Assembly (NCBI RefSeq): GCF_016808095.1
Contig: NC_068971.1
Span: forward strand, 1,426,001 to 1,490,000
Reading direction: 5' to 3'
Origin: Vigna angularis
Taxonomy: Eukaryota > Streptophyta > Magnoliopsida > Fabales > Fabaceae
DNA length: 64,000 nt
In this document: piece after piece, positions 40,481-54,649 of the stretch
Position numbering within the stretch: the first letter of the stretch is position 1
How the letters are laid out: every line of letters starts with the position of its first letter
Notes under the pieces: generated by a model
What the model saw: only the letters and a program-made list of their open reading frames with translations
What the model was told of the DNA's origin: nothing
The model's database searches: none
Position numbers and translations under genes: made by a program

Positions 40481-43400
40481 CTTTTTCTCTCTTTGCTATG
40501 AAGGCTGTAGCTATTTTTTCTTCTCAAAGGGAAAAAGTGTTTGTGTGTAGTCCTAGTTAGTGTGAAAGATGGGACCATGTGTTTTAAGTGTTGGATGGAA
40601 CCATCTCATCCTAAACCATTGACGATGAAACATACAAGGGATGGGACCAGAAAGTTTGGTTCACAAAGGAACACGTTAATGTATACAGAACCAAACCTTT
40701 TGTAACAACGTTCTCATGCCAAGTCCAAAAAACGACAAACACTGTTTTTGTTTATTAGATATATATTATTGTTTTGTTTTATTTATGTGACTTTGGTTTT
40801 TCTTCATGTCAGAATTTGAATACTTTTGGGAGGCTATAAATTTTCTTTGACAAATTGACTCCCAAAGCCCTTACCTTTTAATACCCTTTTTATGTTTTCA
40901 TCTAGGCTTATTATTAAACCCACGTGTAAAAAGGGCCTGATATTATCACACTGTAACATTTTTTTAAAATTTTTTCATATTTCTATTATGTTTGATAAAA
41001 ATACAATTTTTTTTTTCATATTTTGAATTATTTATAACATATAATTACAAAGAACAAATCCAAGAATTAATGTTTGCGCACAAATAATTTTTAAACCAGT
41101 TTTTTTAATTTTCAAACTAGCTAAGATAAGTGATACTTGATATCAAAATTTGTGAAATTCTGAAGCCATGGTTTCTTAAATTTATGAATTAGAAACCACT
41201 TCAAATGTACTCATAATGGTACTATGATCGTTTGATTGTAGTTAAAACATTTTGAAGTTTAACCGTTTTTTTTAAATTCATGATAACTCAACACCGAGAC
41301 CAATTTGTATTCCTATATTCATGGGCATCAAATTTGTATCATATATATCCATTGGTGCAGTAATACAATGTTCAATATATAAAAGATCCATACGAGGTTC
41401 CTATAAATGACTACTTAAAAAGACAAATAGAACCTCTATCCTACTTATTTACTCTAGCTGCATCAAACCATCATGCAAATAAATGTCAAACAGATGACCA
41501 CAAACAGTCGATCTTAGCCTCATTATTCAAGCTTCTTGTTCAGCTCTGCTATCCAACCTGTGTACACAATCCACACACCCTTGTACATAAAATCCATACA
41601 CAATCATAAATGGATAAAATAAAGAACGCTTTTATTACAATCACTAAATACGCGGAACGAAAGCCTGTTTCTACCGACAGGGTTGATTTGGTGATATTAG
41701 AATATGCATCCACACCGGCGTACAATAACAAAATACAACTAAAAAATATATCCGTATCAACAGGAAATTATCACTCTAGGAGGCTCGGTACCTATTAGGT
41801 AACAGATGCATGATGAAAATATCAAGAATTACATTGATATTTCAAGAAATGTTTAACTGATAAATTATAAAAAAAACCACAAAAATGTTGAGAACAATGA
41901 AAGAAAATAGCTACAGACGGCTTTCCTTTCGTTACTTCCAAGGTTTAAAGGGAAGGGAAACCGAGACTCAGCTTTTGCCATGTTGAAATCCAAATGAAGC
42001 TCAAATAATTAACAAAACAAGATATAGTGCAAATATGGACCGACACCTTTCTAAGAGATGTTACAATACAACATGGACACTCACTCTAGGTATTATGTCA
42101 GACAAGTAACATTCTGTACCGAATTTCCAAGTAGGTAAAAAAATCTCATTGTTTTCTTCTAATATTTGTTTAGCCAAACAAACAAGTTTATTCAAGCACA
42201 ATAATAGGAACTTGCAATAATTAAACTTGTTTGAATACGAATACATAAACAGCAGGAATAAGTAAAATATGATTTTGTTCAAGGGAACAAAGGTCAGTGA
42301 GACTCAAATTGTGATGTGGAATCCAGATGTAGCTCAAATAATAACAAAGTATGTTACTGGGCAACGATGGACACCTTCGAATGAGATGTTATCCAACAAG
42401 ATAGAAAACCCATATTTGTTGGATTCACCCTCAGTATATTATGTGCCAGACATGTAACAGTCTCTACCAAATTTCCAAAAAAGGCAGACACCTGACTAGG
42501 TCTGGTATTCTAAGTACAAAAATGGAATAAATTGTTTTCATCTAATAGTTATTAGGCAATAAATAAATAAATAAATAAACTAAAAATGGTATTCAAAAGC
42601 CATAACAGAAGCTTGCAATAATTAAACTTGTTTAAATATGAAGACAAATATAGATTATAACAGCAGGAATAACGTTTTTCTTGAAAGAAACAAAAATTAG
42701 TGAGGGGCAGAAATTGTGATGTAGAATCCAGATGTAGCTCAAATAATAACAAAGTATATTACTGGGCAACGATGAATACCTTCCAAAGAGATGTTATCCA
42801 ACAAAATAGAAAACTCATATTTGTTCGATAAACCCTCTGTATATTATGTGCCAGACATACAACAGTCTCTACCAAATTCCAAAAAACGGAAGACACCTGA
42901 CTATGTCTGATATTCAAAGTTAAAGATGTCACAAACTATATTCCTTTGTTAACTGTCTAGCAACAAAGGAAAAAAAAACTAACACGGGTATTCAGGCATT
43001 GTTAGTGGAACTTCAAATAACTAAACTTGTCTGTGAAAATGCATACAACAATGAAATTTAACAACGCAAATAATATAAGAAAGATTTTATTGAAGATAAC
43101 AGAGAGTGAGAGGCAGAAATTGTGATGTGTAATCCAGATGTAGCTCAAATAATAATAAAGTATATTACTGGGCAACGATGGACACCTTACAAAGAGATGT
43201 TATCTAACAACATAGAAAACCCATATTTGTTGGACTCACTCTCGTTATATTATGTCCCAGACATGAACAGTCTCTACCAAATTCTAAAAAACGGCAGACA
43301 CCTGACTATGTCTGGTATTCAACTATATTGCTCTGTTAATTGTTTAGCAACAAAGGAAAAAAAAACTAACACCGGTATTCAGGCACCATTAGTGGAACTT

Positions 43401-44634
43401 CAATAATTAAATTTGCTTAACTACATAAAAAACAGTGAATCCAACAAATTTTATGTATGAAATGATTGTGTAAAAGGAAGAAAAGTGAGGCAGAAAATGT
43501 GATGTAGAATCCAGATGTAGCTCAAATAATAACAAGTGTATTACTGGGCAACGATGGACACCTTCCAAAGAGGTGTTATCCAACAACATAGAAAACCCAT
43601 ATTTGTTGGACACACCCTCGGTACTTTATGTCGCAGACATGTAACAGTCTCTACCAAATAATGGCAGACACCTGACTATGTCTGCATTAAAAATAAAGAA
43701 GTCTCCTCAATATAAGAGCCTGACCTAGAATATGCCCAAGGGCTGCTTCCAAATTGAAATCCAGGAACAAGTCTGCAGTGCCTAACCATTAGATTAGCCT
43801 ATATTTCTATATTCAACTACATGAGTAAAACCATGATAGATTCATCAACAAAATTTACAATTACCAACCACCAACTTACATGACAATAGATAACAGGTAA
43901 TAATCAACATGCTAGTATCCGGATAGAAATTAATATCTGTGGTATGGAATAAACAAAAGGAGAGTGATCAGACCTTGGAAACATTGGAGTCAGAAATCCC
44001 CCCAGCTCTGCTTTTCAAGCTAAACTTAAACTTCCATACAATGATTGTTAGAAAGTGGTGGTAGATGAAAATAATGATTCATGGGAAAACTTATATAATT
44101 GTTTGGAGTTTAAATTAATGAAAATGAAGAGTCATGAGTGAAAACTTGCCCGTCTAGAATTACAAAATTTGGTATATAGAGGATATTTTTGTTAAACAAT
44201 ATTTTGACGAGTTCAAGAAATTTCATGAAAAGGTTTCACTAGTGGTGATTCAAATTCTGTGCCAAAAGGTACCAAATATTTAACTTTAAATCCTCTAAGA
44301 ACAGATAAACAAACTCTGACATTGTACAAAACTTAACGCAGAAAATCAGCAGAATAAATTAATATAAATTAATCCAGATGTGGACCACAAAGATATAGAA
44401 TTTCAAGGGGACAATTGCTTTCGTATGAGATATATAATAACATATTACAATGGTAATAATGATAAACCAAGAAAGCAGGCAATCGATCAGAGAATAATTA
44501 TACCAGCATAAACCCTAATTCATATAAATGTACTCAACTCAAAATTGAATTAACAGCCGTTAATACATATGGAGAACAAAAAGTCCTCAAATAGGGACAT
44601 ATAGAAGAACTATCTTAAAAAAAAGTATTACAAC
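40481..44634. other. HYH 5' flank and repeat-rich spacer
   Basis: Starts with the HYH promoter side. From 42 to 43.7 kb it holds the degenerate repeat array listed separately. The last few hundred bases are probably the 3' untranslated region of RPL23A. No protein gene could be supported. Confidence 0.5.
41985..43680. repeat. Degenerate repeat array, about five units of about 405 bp
   Basis: The landmark AATCCAGATGTAGCTCAAAT recurs near 42318, 42724, 43129 and 43506, with a weaker match near 41988, so spacing is about 330, 406, 405 and 377 bp. Each unit continues through GGGCAACGATGGACACCTT, TATCCAACAA-ATAGAAAACC and CAGTCTCTACCAAAT to GACACCTGACTATGTCTG. A further weak copy lies at about 44370. 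Short frames inside units are conserved in places (for example GQRWTP), but none forms a credible gene. Confidence 0.75.
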
Positions 44635-45409
<775 letters not shown>

Positions 45410-45491
45410 ATCAATCACTCACCAACAATTCTCACAACCTCCTGCAAACACACATAATTACACTAAATTGCATTAGCAGATTGAAACATAT

Positions 45492-45830
45492 AAACCCTAA
45501 ACACATTCATAAAAATAAATAAAAAATACTCAAAACACAAGATCCGGAGAGGGAAGACTTAGTAGAAACACTTGAATCTAATTCAATAATAGATTCAAAA
45601 CCTTGAAAATCGGAGGGTTGCAGAAGCAGAAACCAAAATTAGGGTTTAGGGTTGAACAGCTGAAGTTAAAGGAATACTAGGGATGGTTTATATAGAACTC
45701 AAACTTAGAGGAAACACCTTTTTCAAGCCCAATATCCGAAGCCCATATAACTTGTGCATAAGGTTTTCAAGATGGGCCCAATATCCTAAGCCCATATAAC
45801 TTGTGCATAAGGTTTTCAAGAAGGGTCCGT
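45492..45830 (-). promoter_or_regulatory. RPL23A promoter/leader: telo-boxes and site II elements
   Basis: Telo-box AAACCCTAA occurs at 45492-45500 on the plus strand, and TTAGGGTTT (its complement) at 45639-45647. TGGGCC/TTGGGC site II elements lie at about 45725-45780 within a 49 bp duplication. This combination is typical of plant ribosomal-protein genes, where TCP factors bind site II. Some motifs may be in the untranslated leader. Confidence 0.6.
45727..45824. repeat. 49 bp tandem duplication carrying site II motifs
   Basis: GCCCAATATCCGAAGCCCAT... at 45727 repeats as GCCCAATATCCTAAGCCCAT... at 45776, near-identical over 49 bp. It doubles the TGGGC-type motifs upstream of RPL23A. Confidence 0.85.
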
Positions 45831-47668
45831 AAGAGAAACAAAACATAAATTGGCACGGTATAATTTATTTAGTTATGTTTTAATAAAAAATAATTATATC
45901 TAAAATATGAGTAACTATCTTTTTTTTTAATTTACAGGGAGTTTCAAGTTGCATTTTCGTTTTTTTACTATAATTTAGTTTACTTTTTAATTGTTGCCTT
46001 TGAAAATTTTATATTTTAATTTTAAAATATTATTAGAAATAGAACAGGTAAATAATTACATAAAAAACTATTGTGAAATAAAAAATAATGCGGTTACCAT
46101 AATTTTATTATATCTTTTTTACTTCAAAATATCATTAATTCATATGTCATGATTTGTTAGCATAAATATTTGTATAATGCAAATCAGTATATGATTTAGT
46201 GATAATATATAACATATTTACGCTGTAAAGGAATTTAAATTATATTAAATGTCATATTTATGTTTAATTTAGTCTATTTATTTTATAAAAGATAAAAATT
46301 AGTAAAAAGAATTGGCGATTATAAGATATATTTGTCAAAAGGTAATGTCGTACCATAAATATCGAATTAAAATAAATATCGAACTAATTCATGTGATTGT
46401 CTAATTGAAAAAACAATTACTTGAGTTGTTCAACTGTTTTTTTAATGTTTAATTATATTTTATTTTATTTTTAATTTGGTTCTTTCATCTGAATGACATA
46501 CAGAAAAAATAACATTGGAAAACGTATAGGGAGCATTGTCTGTATTCGTTATTATATAGTTTTATTCTTTGCAAAATTGCTTGGTATTTCTATATCTCTA
46601 AATATTTTAAATAGAATATAATTACCCTGTTTATATAAAACAAATAAATTATGTTGCTTAATTAAATTACATATTTAAAAAACTAATTTCATTCACTGAA
46701 AATATATTTATTATTTGAATTAACATTTTTTTTATTTTACACATTCAACTAATTAAAGTAAGCAGTAAAAGAGACCAACAAAAATTTCAAAGATATTTAA
46801 AACAAGAGATTTTTTTCGGCAAGGAATAAAATCGAACATAAACTTATTTGATTTAAAAGTTCAAAACATTTCTTTAATAACATTTATGTGAAAATGTGGG
46901 TTAGGAAAGAAAACAAATTTTAATGCTAACTTGCTTACATTATGATAAAATATGTTCATTACATTCCACATTCATTATTTTTGTTTTAATACGATGGTTT
47001 TCTAATTAAAATGGTCATTGAATTCACATTTCATTCATATTCAAAGAACATACATAGCACAAACATTCATTGAATTCAGTTTGTTAAACATGTTTGATCA
47101 TTGAAAGTGACAAGCATAACATTTTCACCATAGTGATGAATCATACAAGAATGTTGGTAAATATATTTTATTGAGAACATCTATATCACTCAGCTATGGT
47201 TTGAATTTAGAAATTCTTAATGGCGTATTTGTTCACATATAAGCAAATAAACTACAGCCTAACATTTTCCGCATTGAGAGAAAGAGAGCTGCTAAGAAGG
47301 AATTGTTCTTGTATAAATAACATGAGAGAAATTGAAAGAAATTTGAGTATGTTTAACATAAATTTCTAGGTTGAGGGTGTTAAAAAGCACTGTACAATCA
47401 GCCGAGCTACAATTCACTTGGCATGGGGGCAACCTCCTGCAAGTAACATCTACCAAAACTCAGTTTATATCACAGATTATGTATTATTGCTATAAGATCA
47501 GAATTAGGAAAAAGAAACAAAGAAAAGAATATGGATTACCTCACTGGATCTCTTTTCACAGGGAAGATCAATTAGAGCCTGAAAACTTGCCATACGTAGA
47601 GATAGCTGCAGATGCTGAAAATGTTATAGAAGCTACTTGAACCAAGGATTCTCCTAGTCTCATTTGAG
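45831..47668. other. AT-rich spacer between RPL23A and MKP1
   Basis: AT-rich sequence without a recognised gene. From about 47370 the base composition evens out, probably MKP1 3' untranslated region; the short plus-strand frame at 47371-47640 is unlikely to be a gene. Confidence 0.5.
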
Positions 47669-50600
47669 CTACAATGACCTGAGCAAAGCAAGGAACTCTG
47701 AAGGTTCCTCATTCTCCTTAACAATCTATTCACAGAACAGAACATCATGAGAATGCAAAATTATTGGGACAATCCACCATAATGCAAAAAAAATATATAT
47801 ATACAGAAGATATATGACAAATCAACAAATACTATCAACGCAAGATTGGGGTGATTTATTGACCATAAATTTGGCATCATGGGAAACAAAAACGTAATGG
47901 TTTGAAGTTCAAAGTCAAATGCTTCACGAAAAAACTGAGCGATAAAATGCTAACAGGAGAAGGGTGGGAAATAAAGGATAAAACATATAACACTAAGGGA
48001 AACAGGTAATTGGAGGAGATGGATTTCAAGGAAAATCACTATCGCAAGAAACGAAATAGGATACCATTGTATCTGCTGATCCTAGCAAGAGTAAGTTTTC
48101 CAATAAAAAAGGAAGAAACCACTTATATAAGGTTTGTAAATAATAAGCACATCACAACAGCTGGCCCCACAAAAAATCATATAATGAGCTTGTCACATTC
48201 AATGATCTGGAGTTTACTTAAACTCCCATTTATCTGAGTTCCAAAGGAAGAAGAAAATCCAACCATCAGCTCCACCCAGCAACGCTGCAATTAAAACAGT
48301 ATTTTCTTTCTTCCAAATTGATTATTCTTCTTGCTAAAGAGCTAAAAATATAGATGATGTACATGTTGTTTTCAGCATATCATTAAGAATGTTTCCAACC
48401 AAAAAATAATAACGAGACTAAAGAGACCAAATAAGCAAACACAATCTGTGGCTACTATGTTTTAGTCTAGAATAGAAACAAAAGAAAGAAAAAACTAAAT
48501 AAAAGAATGTTTGTATTGCACAATTTGAACAAAATGTCAGTGGAATACATACCTTGATGGCTGTACTCTTCGGCAAACTAAACCGATCAAGGAGATCACA
48601 TCCAATTTGATTCCAGTCAACAGCTCCTAAACAATCTAACTGTATATCAACATCCAAGTGAACCTGTGAAGCGTCACAATTGAAAGACTTCCCTACCCAA
48701 ATATATAGCATGTTCCCTGCGTGTAAGTGCATACTGGGAGAGAATATGACAAAAGCAGCTTTAGAATCCAAATGATCTGTACCAAATGTCTCAACCTTTT
48801 CTAAACTGGGCCAGTGATATACCGAAGTCTGTGCGACATTAAACTGCGCCAAGCCACTCTCATTGGCTCCCTTCAATGCTGCAGACTGACCAAGCACTGC
48901 GTCTTCTACTGAGGAACTATCTATCAAAGGCTCAACAGAGTTTCGAACAAGTGATGATTCCTTGAGGTGCGTGCGGTCAACAATGCTTGGAGATAGTGCT
49001 AGCTCACACTTTTGAAATGAATTCAGCACTCCCTCCTTGGCATGCTTGTTAGACTCACAAAAATAATCTTTACTGTCTGATTGTTGCAAATAGCTAACAT
49101 TGCCATTAACAATAATGTCATATTCTTGACTGTTATGAAAGGTAGGTGGCTCATCCATTACTTGTTTCTTATCATTCTTCAGTGGCAACTTCAAAGATTT
49201 TGACAGACTACCTCTGCGTTCAGCAAGGGAAGTTGATGGTTTCTTCAATGGTAAAGAGGCTGACTGAGACCAGGGATGTGATAACTTGACACCAAGGATA
49301 TCTGTACTGTTAGAAACTGCTTTAGAAGTAGAATTTGAAGAGATTGACAAATTAGAAAAACTAGACAAAGAAGAAGATACGGGGATAGGAGTAAAAACCA
49401 CAGAGGAAGAATCTGGGGATACTTCAGACAAAAACTTAGAATGAGTGCTAGAATCAGAAGAAATGGAATCTGGAGAAACATAAGACGGTGAAGAGGATGA
49501 TGATATAGACGATGACGATGATGAAAGGGATGAGGATGGAGACAAGTTTGCTGATGTATGAATACACAACATGGAATCTGAATAAACCCTGGGAAAGGAT
49601 AACCTAGGGGTGGAAACAAACTCCTTCATATTAGCAGAGGCAACTTTACGCCTTAAAGCACTCCAACTACTCTCTCTTGCAGGCAGATGGGTTTCATGTT
49701 CATTCTCCGATGACGCAAAGGGAGGCACAAATCCTCCTGTGATTGCTTTTTTGAAAACTTCATAATCAACATCATATGCTTCCACTCTCCTCTCACCAGG
49801 AGAAACTTTACTAGTTAAGTTTCCATCTTCTACTCTATTGCCAGATTTGTCCATCAAAGGCAGAAAATTCGAAAAAGCATCCCAGAAGTAAGCCGGTTCC
49901 TCGCCTTCCTTAATCATCACAATTGGCCCTTGCACCTTCTCATACCGAACAATCTGGCCAACAGCCCCTCTGGCGTCCCTCTCCATGATGGCCTCACAGT
50001 TCTTACCAATCCAAACATATATTGCCGAAGGAATGTGCACAATAAACGCGCCTCTGGAGTCCAATGCAGCTGACGAAGGATCCATCAACATTTTGGGAAC
50101 AAGATGTAAAGGATCATACGGGGAGTGTGGAGCAATCCTGTAAATCCTCAGCAAAGAGCTAGGACTAAGAGGGAACGCGTGGACCCTTTTCTGACACTGC
50201 AACAACTGGCAAGCGAACCCCATATTCGGATCAGCAATCCCTCTTGCAGCCTTCACAAACTGAAAAGCATCATCAAAACTTTGTCCCTCCCTCCACATAA
50301 GGTAAGCAATCACCAGAGATGTAGACCGAGACACCCCTTGACAACAGTGCACAAACACCCTCCCACCTTGTTCCCTAACATCCTCAAAGTAGTCAAACAC
50401 ATCATACAAGATACTAGTAATGTCCTCGGAGGGACTATCCTGCAGCCACAAAGTCCTATACACAAAATCAGCCTTAAAGTACTCAGGACACACAAACCCC
50501 ACACAATTCAACACATGAGTGATACCATTATGCTTCAAAATGTCCCTATCCCTAGCAACAGCATCACCACCAAGGTACACATGATCAGCAACTTTTGAAC

Positions 50601-51072
50601 ACTCCTTGTCAAAAAATGCAATCTTATCCCTCTTCACAAGCCCACCATTGTTACTCCTACTATGATCAGGGTTGCTATGCTGAATGGAAGACAAATCAAG
50701 TTTCAACCTTTCACCATTGCTACCATTACCTCTCCCTCCCGGGGTGGTGGGCGGCTGCGGCCACTCGCCGATGTCGTCGGAGCCCGCCTTCGGCCACTCA
50801 TCAAGACTCCGCCGAGCGATAGACAGCGGCTGCAGCGGCGGCAAGCAAGACCGCGCCTTACAATTCTGCTGCGACCGAGGCGTGAGTGGCGGCGGAGGGA
50901 ACCGCCGGTTCTCTCTGTGAGGACCTTCTGCGCTGCCAGAATCCGCGAAACCCTTACCCGCCTCGCCGGAAGAGGCGTTCCCGGCGGCGGTACGGGAAGA
51001 TGACCACGACGCCGACCGCCAGAACATTTTCCGGGAGGCGGAGAGGTGACCCGCGTCGTCGTTCCCCACCAT
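47669..51072 (-). CDS. MKP1: MAP kinase phosphatase 1
   Basis: A large exon 51072-48553 (840 codons) joins in phase to 47725-47669 (18 codons and stop), 858 residues in all. The start at 51072 (MVGNDDAG) is chosen over an in-frame ATG 16 codons upstream because the family begins this way and continues KMFWRSASWS. The enzyme removes phosphate from Tyr and Thr of MAP kinases such as MPK3 and MPK6, restraining stress and immune signalling. The dual-specificity site is intact: HCCQGVSR at 242-249, with Cys243 catalytic and Arg249 closing HCX5R. WLQDSPSED supplies the likely general-acid Asp. Gelsolin-like segments follow (AIYVWIGKN; MLYIWVGKSF), with a Ser-rich stretch between, encoded at about 49320-49560. 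The short last exon codes IVKENEEPSEFLALL, as in other MKP1 proteins. Confidence 0.93.
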
Positions 51073-51475
51073 GCCCACTTCGCAGAGAATAAAAAAATTC
51101 GAATTTTGTGCAAAACCCACGAAAGATTGGAAGAGCCCTAGGCACCTAGGTTTTCTGGGTCCCGGCTAAACACCGCGCATTGAACGCAATCGGAAAATTC
51201 GAAGCCGCGTAGGGTTAACCATTTGAGCAAAGAGAGAGGAACCCACGAGGAGGAAAAGAGAGAGTGACGCAACGAAAGCGCGTCTGAATCTTGAAGTGAA
51301 AAAAGTGAGAAGAAGGGTATGGGAAATTGAAGGAAAGATGAAATTTTTATGCAGAGATTAACCTTTGTGGGGTTTGAGAGGTTGATTGGGAATTGATTTG
51401 AAAAGAGAGATTGGGATTTAGGATTTGGGCAAAGAGAGAAAGGTATATTTGAGTTGTTGTTGTTGTTGAGAGCAT

Positions 51476-51519
51476 GAAGAAGAGAAGAAGAGAAGAAGAG
51501 AAGAAGAGAAGAAGAGAAG
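51476..51519. repeat. (GAAGAAGA)5 microsatellite in the MKP1 leader/promoter
   Basis: Five copies of an 8 bp purine unit about 400 bp upstream of the MKP1 start. On the sense strand it is a TC-rich tract, common in plant leaders. Confidence 0.9.
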
Positions 51520-51660
51520 TGGTTGATAGGAGGGAAGAGAAGGGTAAGTACATAGATATAGTATTTTGTATTGAGTGGGGATAGTCCTTTCTACATTTAT
51601 GCCATCTCATGCTTTATTTGTGTTTGGGGTTTTCTCATTTTTATTTTTTAATTTTATTGT

Positions 51661-51704
51661 AAAAATAAAAATAAAAATAAAAATAAAAATAAAAATAAAA
51701 AAAA
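51661..51704. repeat. (AAAAAT)n microsatellite
   Basis: About six perfect AAAAAT units followed by an A run. Confidence 0.9.
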
Positions 51705-52932
51705 TTAACAAGAAATATGATCATGCCAAAAACACAAAAGAGAAGACCAACCAAGACTTGGATAAGCATGATCAACATTTGATTCAAACATGACCATTTA
51801 CCACACAGGGAAACAAAAAACAAATTATCAGTCAATAATAATATTTTTAATGCCCTCTCAACTATGCATACATTTATTTATTTATTTACTTTTTTTTTCC
51901 ACACTCCAATTAATTTTTTTCTTTGGAATATTAATTTTAACTCATAAACACTTCACTGTTAATAATTTTTCTATTCATTGGAATACGTTTCACTTATATT
52001 CAATTAGTTGCCATTTTAGGGAAAGAACTTCAACTTTCCATATGTTTTATTTCTTTCACCAAACAAAAAAAGAAAGAAACCCTTTATAATTTAAATACTG
52101 AAAATTGAATTTGATTTGTCAGAAGTTGATCATTATTATATTTATTTATCTTTGTCTATGGAAGTTAATTGACAACTCATTTAAAATTTAACTGAATTTA
52201 CTTTCTTTTTAAATCTTAAATCAATTTTGACTTATTTTAATTTAAAATTTAATAAGCATTTTTATACTAAGTAATAATCTACAATATAAATATGATTTTT
52301 CTTAGTTGACAAGGTTTGAGATTGTAATAAGAGAGACTAAAATTATTAAATATTCCGATGTCAATAATAATTTATGGTCTCAATTAAATTTAGTCAACAA
52401 CATAGGTAACGAATTATTTTTATTTATATGGAAGGATAATTTTAAAAGAAAAAGAAAAGTTAAACTTATCAGTTATGTTTAAAAATATAACTTAAAATTT
52501 TAATTATTTATACAAAAATATATTTTTTATAATATTTTTGTCTATATTTTTACATTCTATTTGAGTTTATAAAATTGTTTGTCATTCTTGAATAAGTTTC
52601 ATTAGATAAGAAGTAATAATATCTCAGAACTTTTCTTTTCATATTAACATTTTATTTTAGGGTAAATTTTTTTGTTACTTAAACTCTTATTCTATTTTTC
52701 TCCTTTTTTTTCATTTGTGGGTATCATGAAGCTTTACAAGTTTAACCTCCTATAAAATTGTGATCTTAATTAATATAGTTTTTAATCAGCATTTTGATTG
52801 TTTTGGTGAAGTTTTTTTTAGAGAATTTGTGTGAATTTTAACCCTATTCTTTTATCTTAGAAGTTGTTATTGTTGTTTAGATTTTAAGCAACCGTCAAAC
52901 AAGGGTAAATCTAACCTTCTTTTGTTAATTAA

Positions 52933-52938
<6 letters not shown>

Positions 52939-52966
<28 letters not shown>
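52939..52966. repeat. (AT)14 microsatellite
   Basis: Perfect AT dinucleotide run in AT-rich spacer. Confidence 0.9.
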
Positions 52967-52969
<3 letters not shown>

Positions 52970-54214
52970 TTTTTGTGTTTTAAGATTGTCAAAGTAAAGT
53001 ATATTGCTGTATTTTTCTCATGTTTTGAGATATAGATAAATTTAATTAGATGTGTGAAATGTGTTGGGAGTGTTACAATGAATTGGTTGTAATTGTTTAT
53101 TTCATTATACTTTACGATTTTCTGTATATGTTGTTTGAGTGATAACATTTAGTGCATTTTAAAAATTACCACTCAAACATGGATTTTGATAAGGTTAACT
53201 AAGAATACTCAACATCGAGTTTAACCCTATAAAAAATTAATACTTTTTTTATAAAAAAAACATTAGATAATGAGTTTATGAATTTTTCTTTTTATAAAAC
53301 AATCAACTTTTATATTTTTTATTTAAAATAGGACTCCGACTTATTCTTACATTTTTAACTAGATTTGTATGTAAGTAAATATTGCTATTAAATTATTATA
53401 CAACATGTATGTAAGTAAATATGAATTATAGATATGAATTATTAAATTATAGATAAATATTAAATTATACAATATAATTTAAATTATTAAATTATTATAG
53501 ATTTGTATGTAAGTAAATATTAAATTATATATATGAATTATATTTTTAACTTGATTTGTATGTAAGTAAATATGAATTATAGATATGAATTATAGATTTG
53601 TGTAAGTATTAAATTAAGAAACTTAATTAAATATTCCAAGTTAAATAAATAAATGTGTCATGAAGAGTCAAATATAAAATACCACTAAACAAACTATTGA
53701 AACAGGGAAACCATTGTACCTAGTCGTTGACTCAAGAACTATTATTTATGATGATATTATCCAAGTATTGAATGAAAGTTGATTTACATTATACTCGAGT
53801 TAGTAAAAAATTAAAGAAAAACAATACTATATAAAGAGTTATAATGATAACGAGATAGTATTTCATCTAGTGAAATATTATTAAATATTTTTTAATAGAA
53901 TAATTAGTTACATTATAAAAATAAAAAATATTCATTTTGCAAAATTGTTTTGATTCACATCACATTGAAAATAAAATAGTAAAAAGTTCTGGATATTTCA
54001 AATTTTCTAACTATTTTATTTATAATTTATTTATAAGATTATTATATGACTTTATTATGTCAAAAGCGGTATTGTCAAACAATAATTGTTAAATAAATAA
54101 AGTATTATTATACATTACTTTTAATCTAAAATTTCAAAACACTGATGTATATTTCATCTTATATGGTGTGTAATTTTATGATTTTGATCTGGCAAAATTT
54201 AAACTTACAATTAG

Positions 54215-54295
<81 letters not shown>

Positions 54296-54301
54296 TATAT
54301 A
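54215..54301. repeat. Compound (ATT)n-(AT)n microsatellite
   Basis: ATT trinucleotide units with one interruption near 54244, merging into an AT run after about 54287. Confidence 0.92.
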
Positions 54302-54394
54302 CCACAATCACAAGTAACATTTTTCAAGGGTCCTATTTTAACGGAACTTGCTTATCTGAATAACCAAGACAAATCATCGACTCTAACACCACTG

Positions 54395-54575
54395 TTGGGT
54401 CTATTGAGGAGGAGGTTCTCCTGTGAGTTACACAAACACCAATAACATCTGAGCCAATTATATAAGGGGTCGACACCACTTTTTACCTAAAACCTTAAAA
54501 CAATGGGTTAATGAGTCATTCATCTTTATATACTGCTCTACTTTCTTATTTCTGTAGAACGTAAACTCACATTTG
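54395..54575. repeat. Dispersed repeat, copy 2
   Basis: Diverged relative of the copy in HYH intron 3. Shared blocks include TCTATTGAGGAGGAGGTT, ATCTGAGCCAA, GACACCACTTTTTACCTAAA, AATGGGTTAATGAGTCATTC and TTTATATACTGCTCTACTTT. Confidence 0.55.
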
Positions 54576-54580
54576 ATTCT

Positions 54581-54584
<4 letters not shown>

Positions 54585-54645
<61 letters not shown>
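54585..54645. repeat. (AT)n microsatellite
   Basis: About 30 uninterrupted AT units just downstream of the dispersed repeat. Confidence 0.93.

Positions 54646-54649
<4 letters not shown>

Noticed and set aside
42269..43406. Small protein genes in the 405 bp repeat array
   Set aside because: Frames break at different points in each unit, and no start, splice sites or family match support a gene.
47371..47640. 89-residue plus-strand frame
   Set aside because: It overlaps the probable 3' untranslated region of MKP1 and has no recognisable domain.
48240..48290. Additional MKP1 exon reading ALLGGADGW on the minus strand
   Set aside because: An AG acceptor and short open frame exist, but the exon at 47725-47669 gives the conserved MKP1 C-terminus in correct phase and stops at once.
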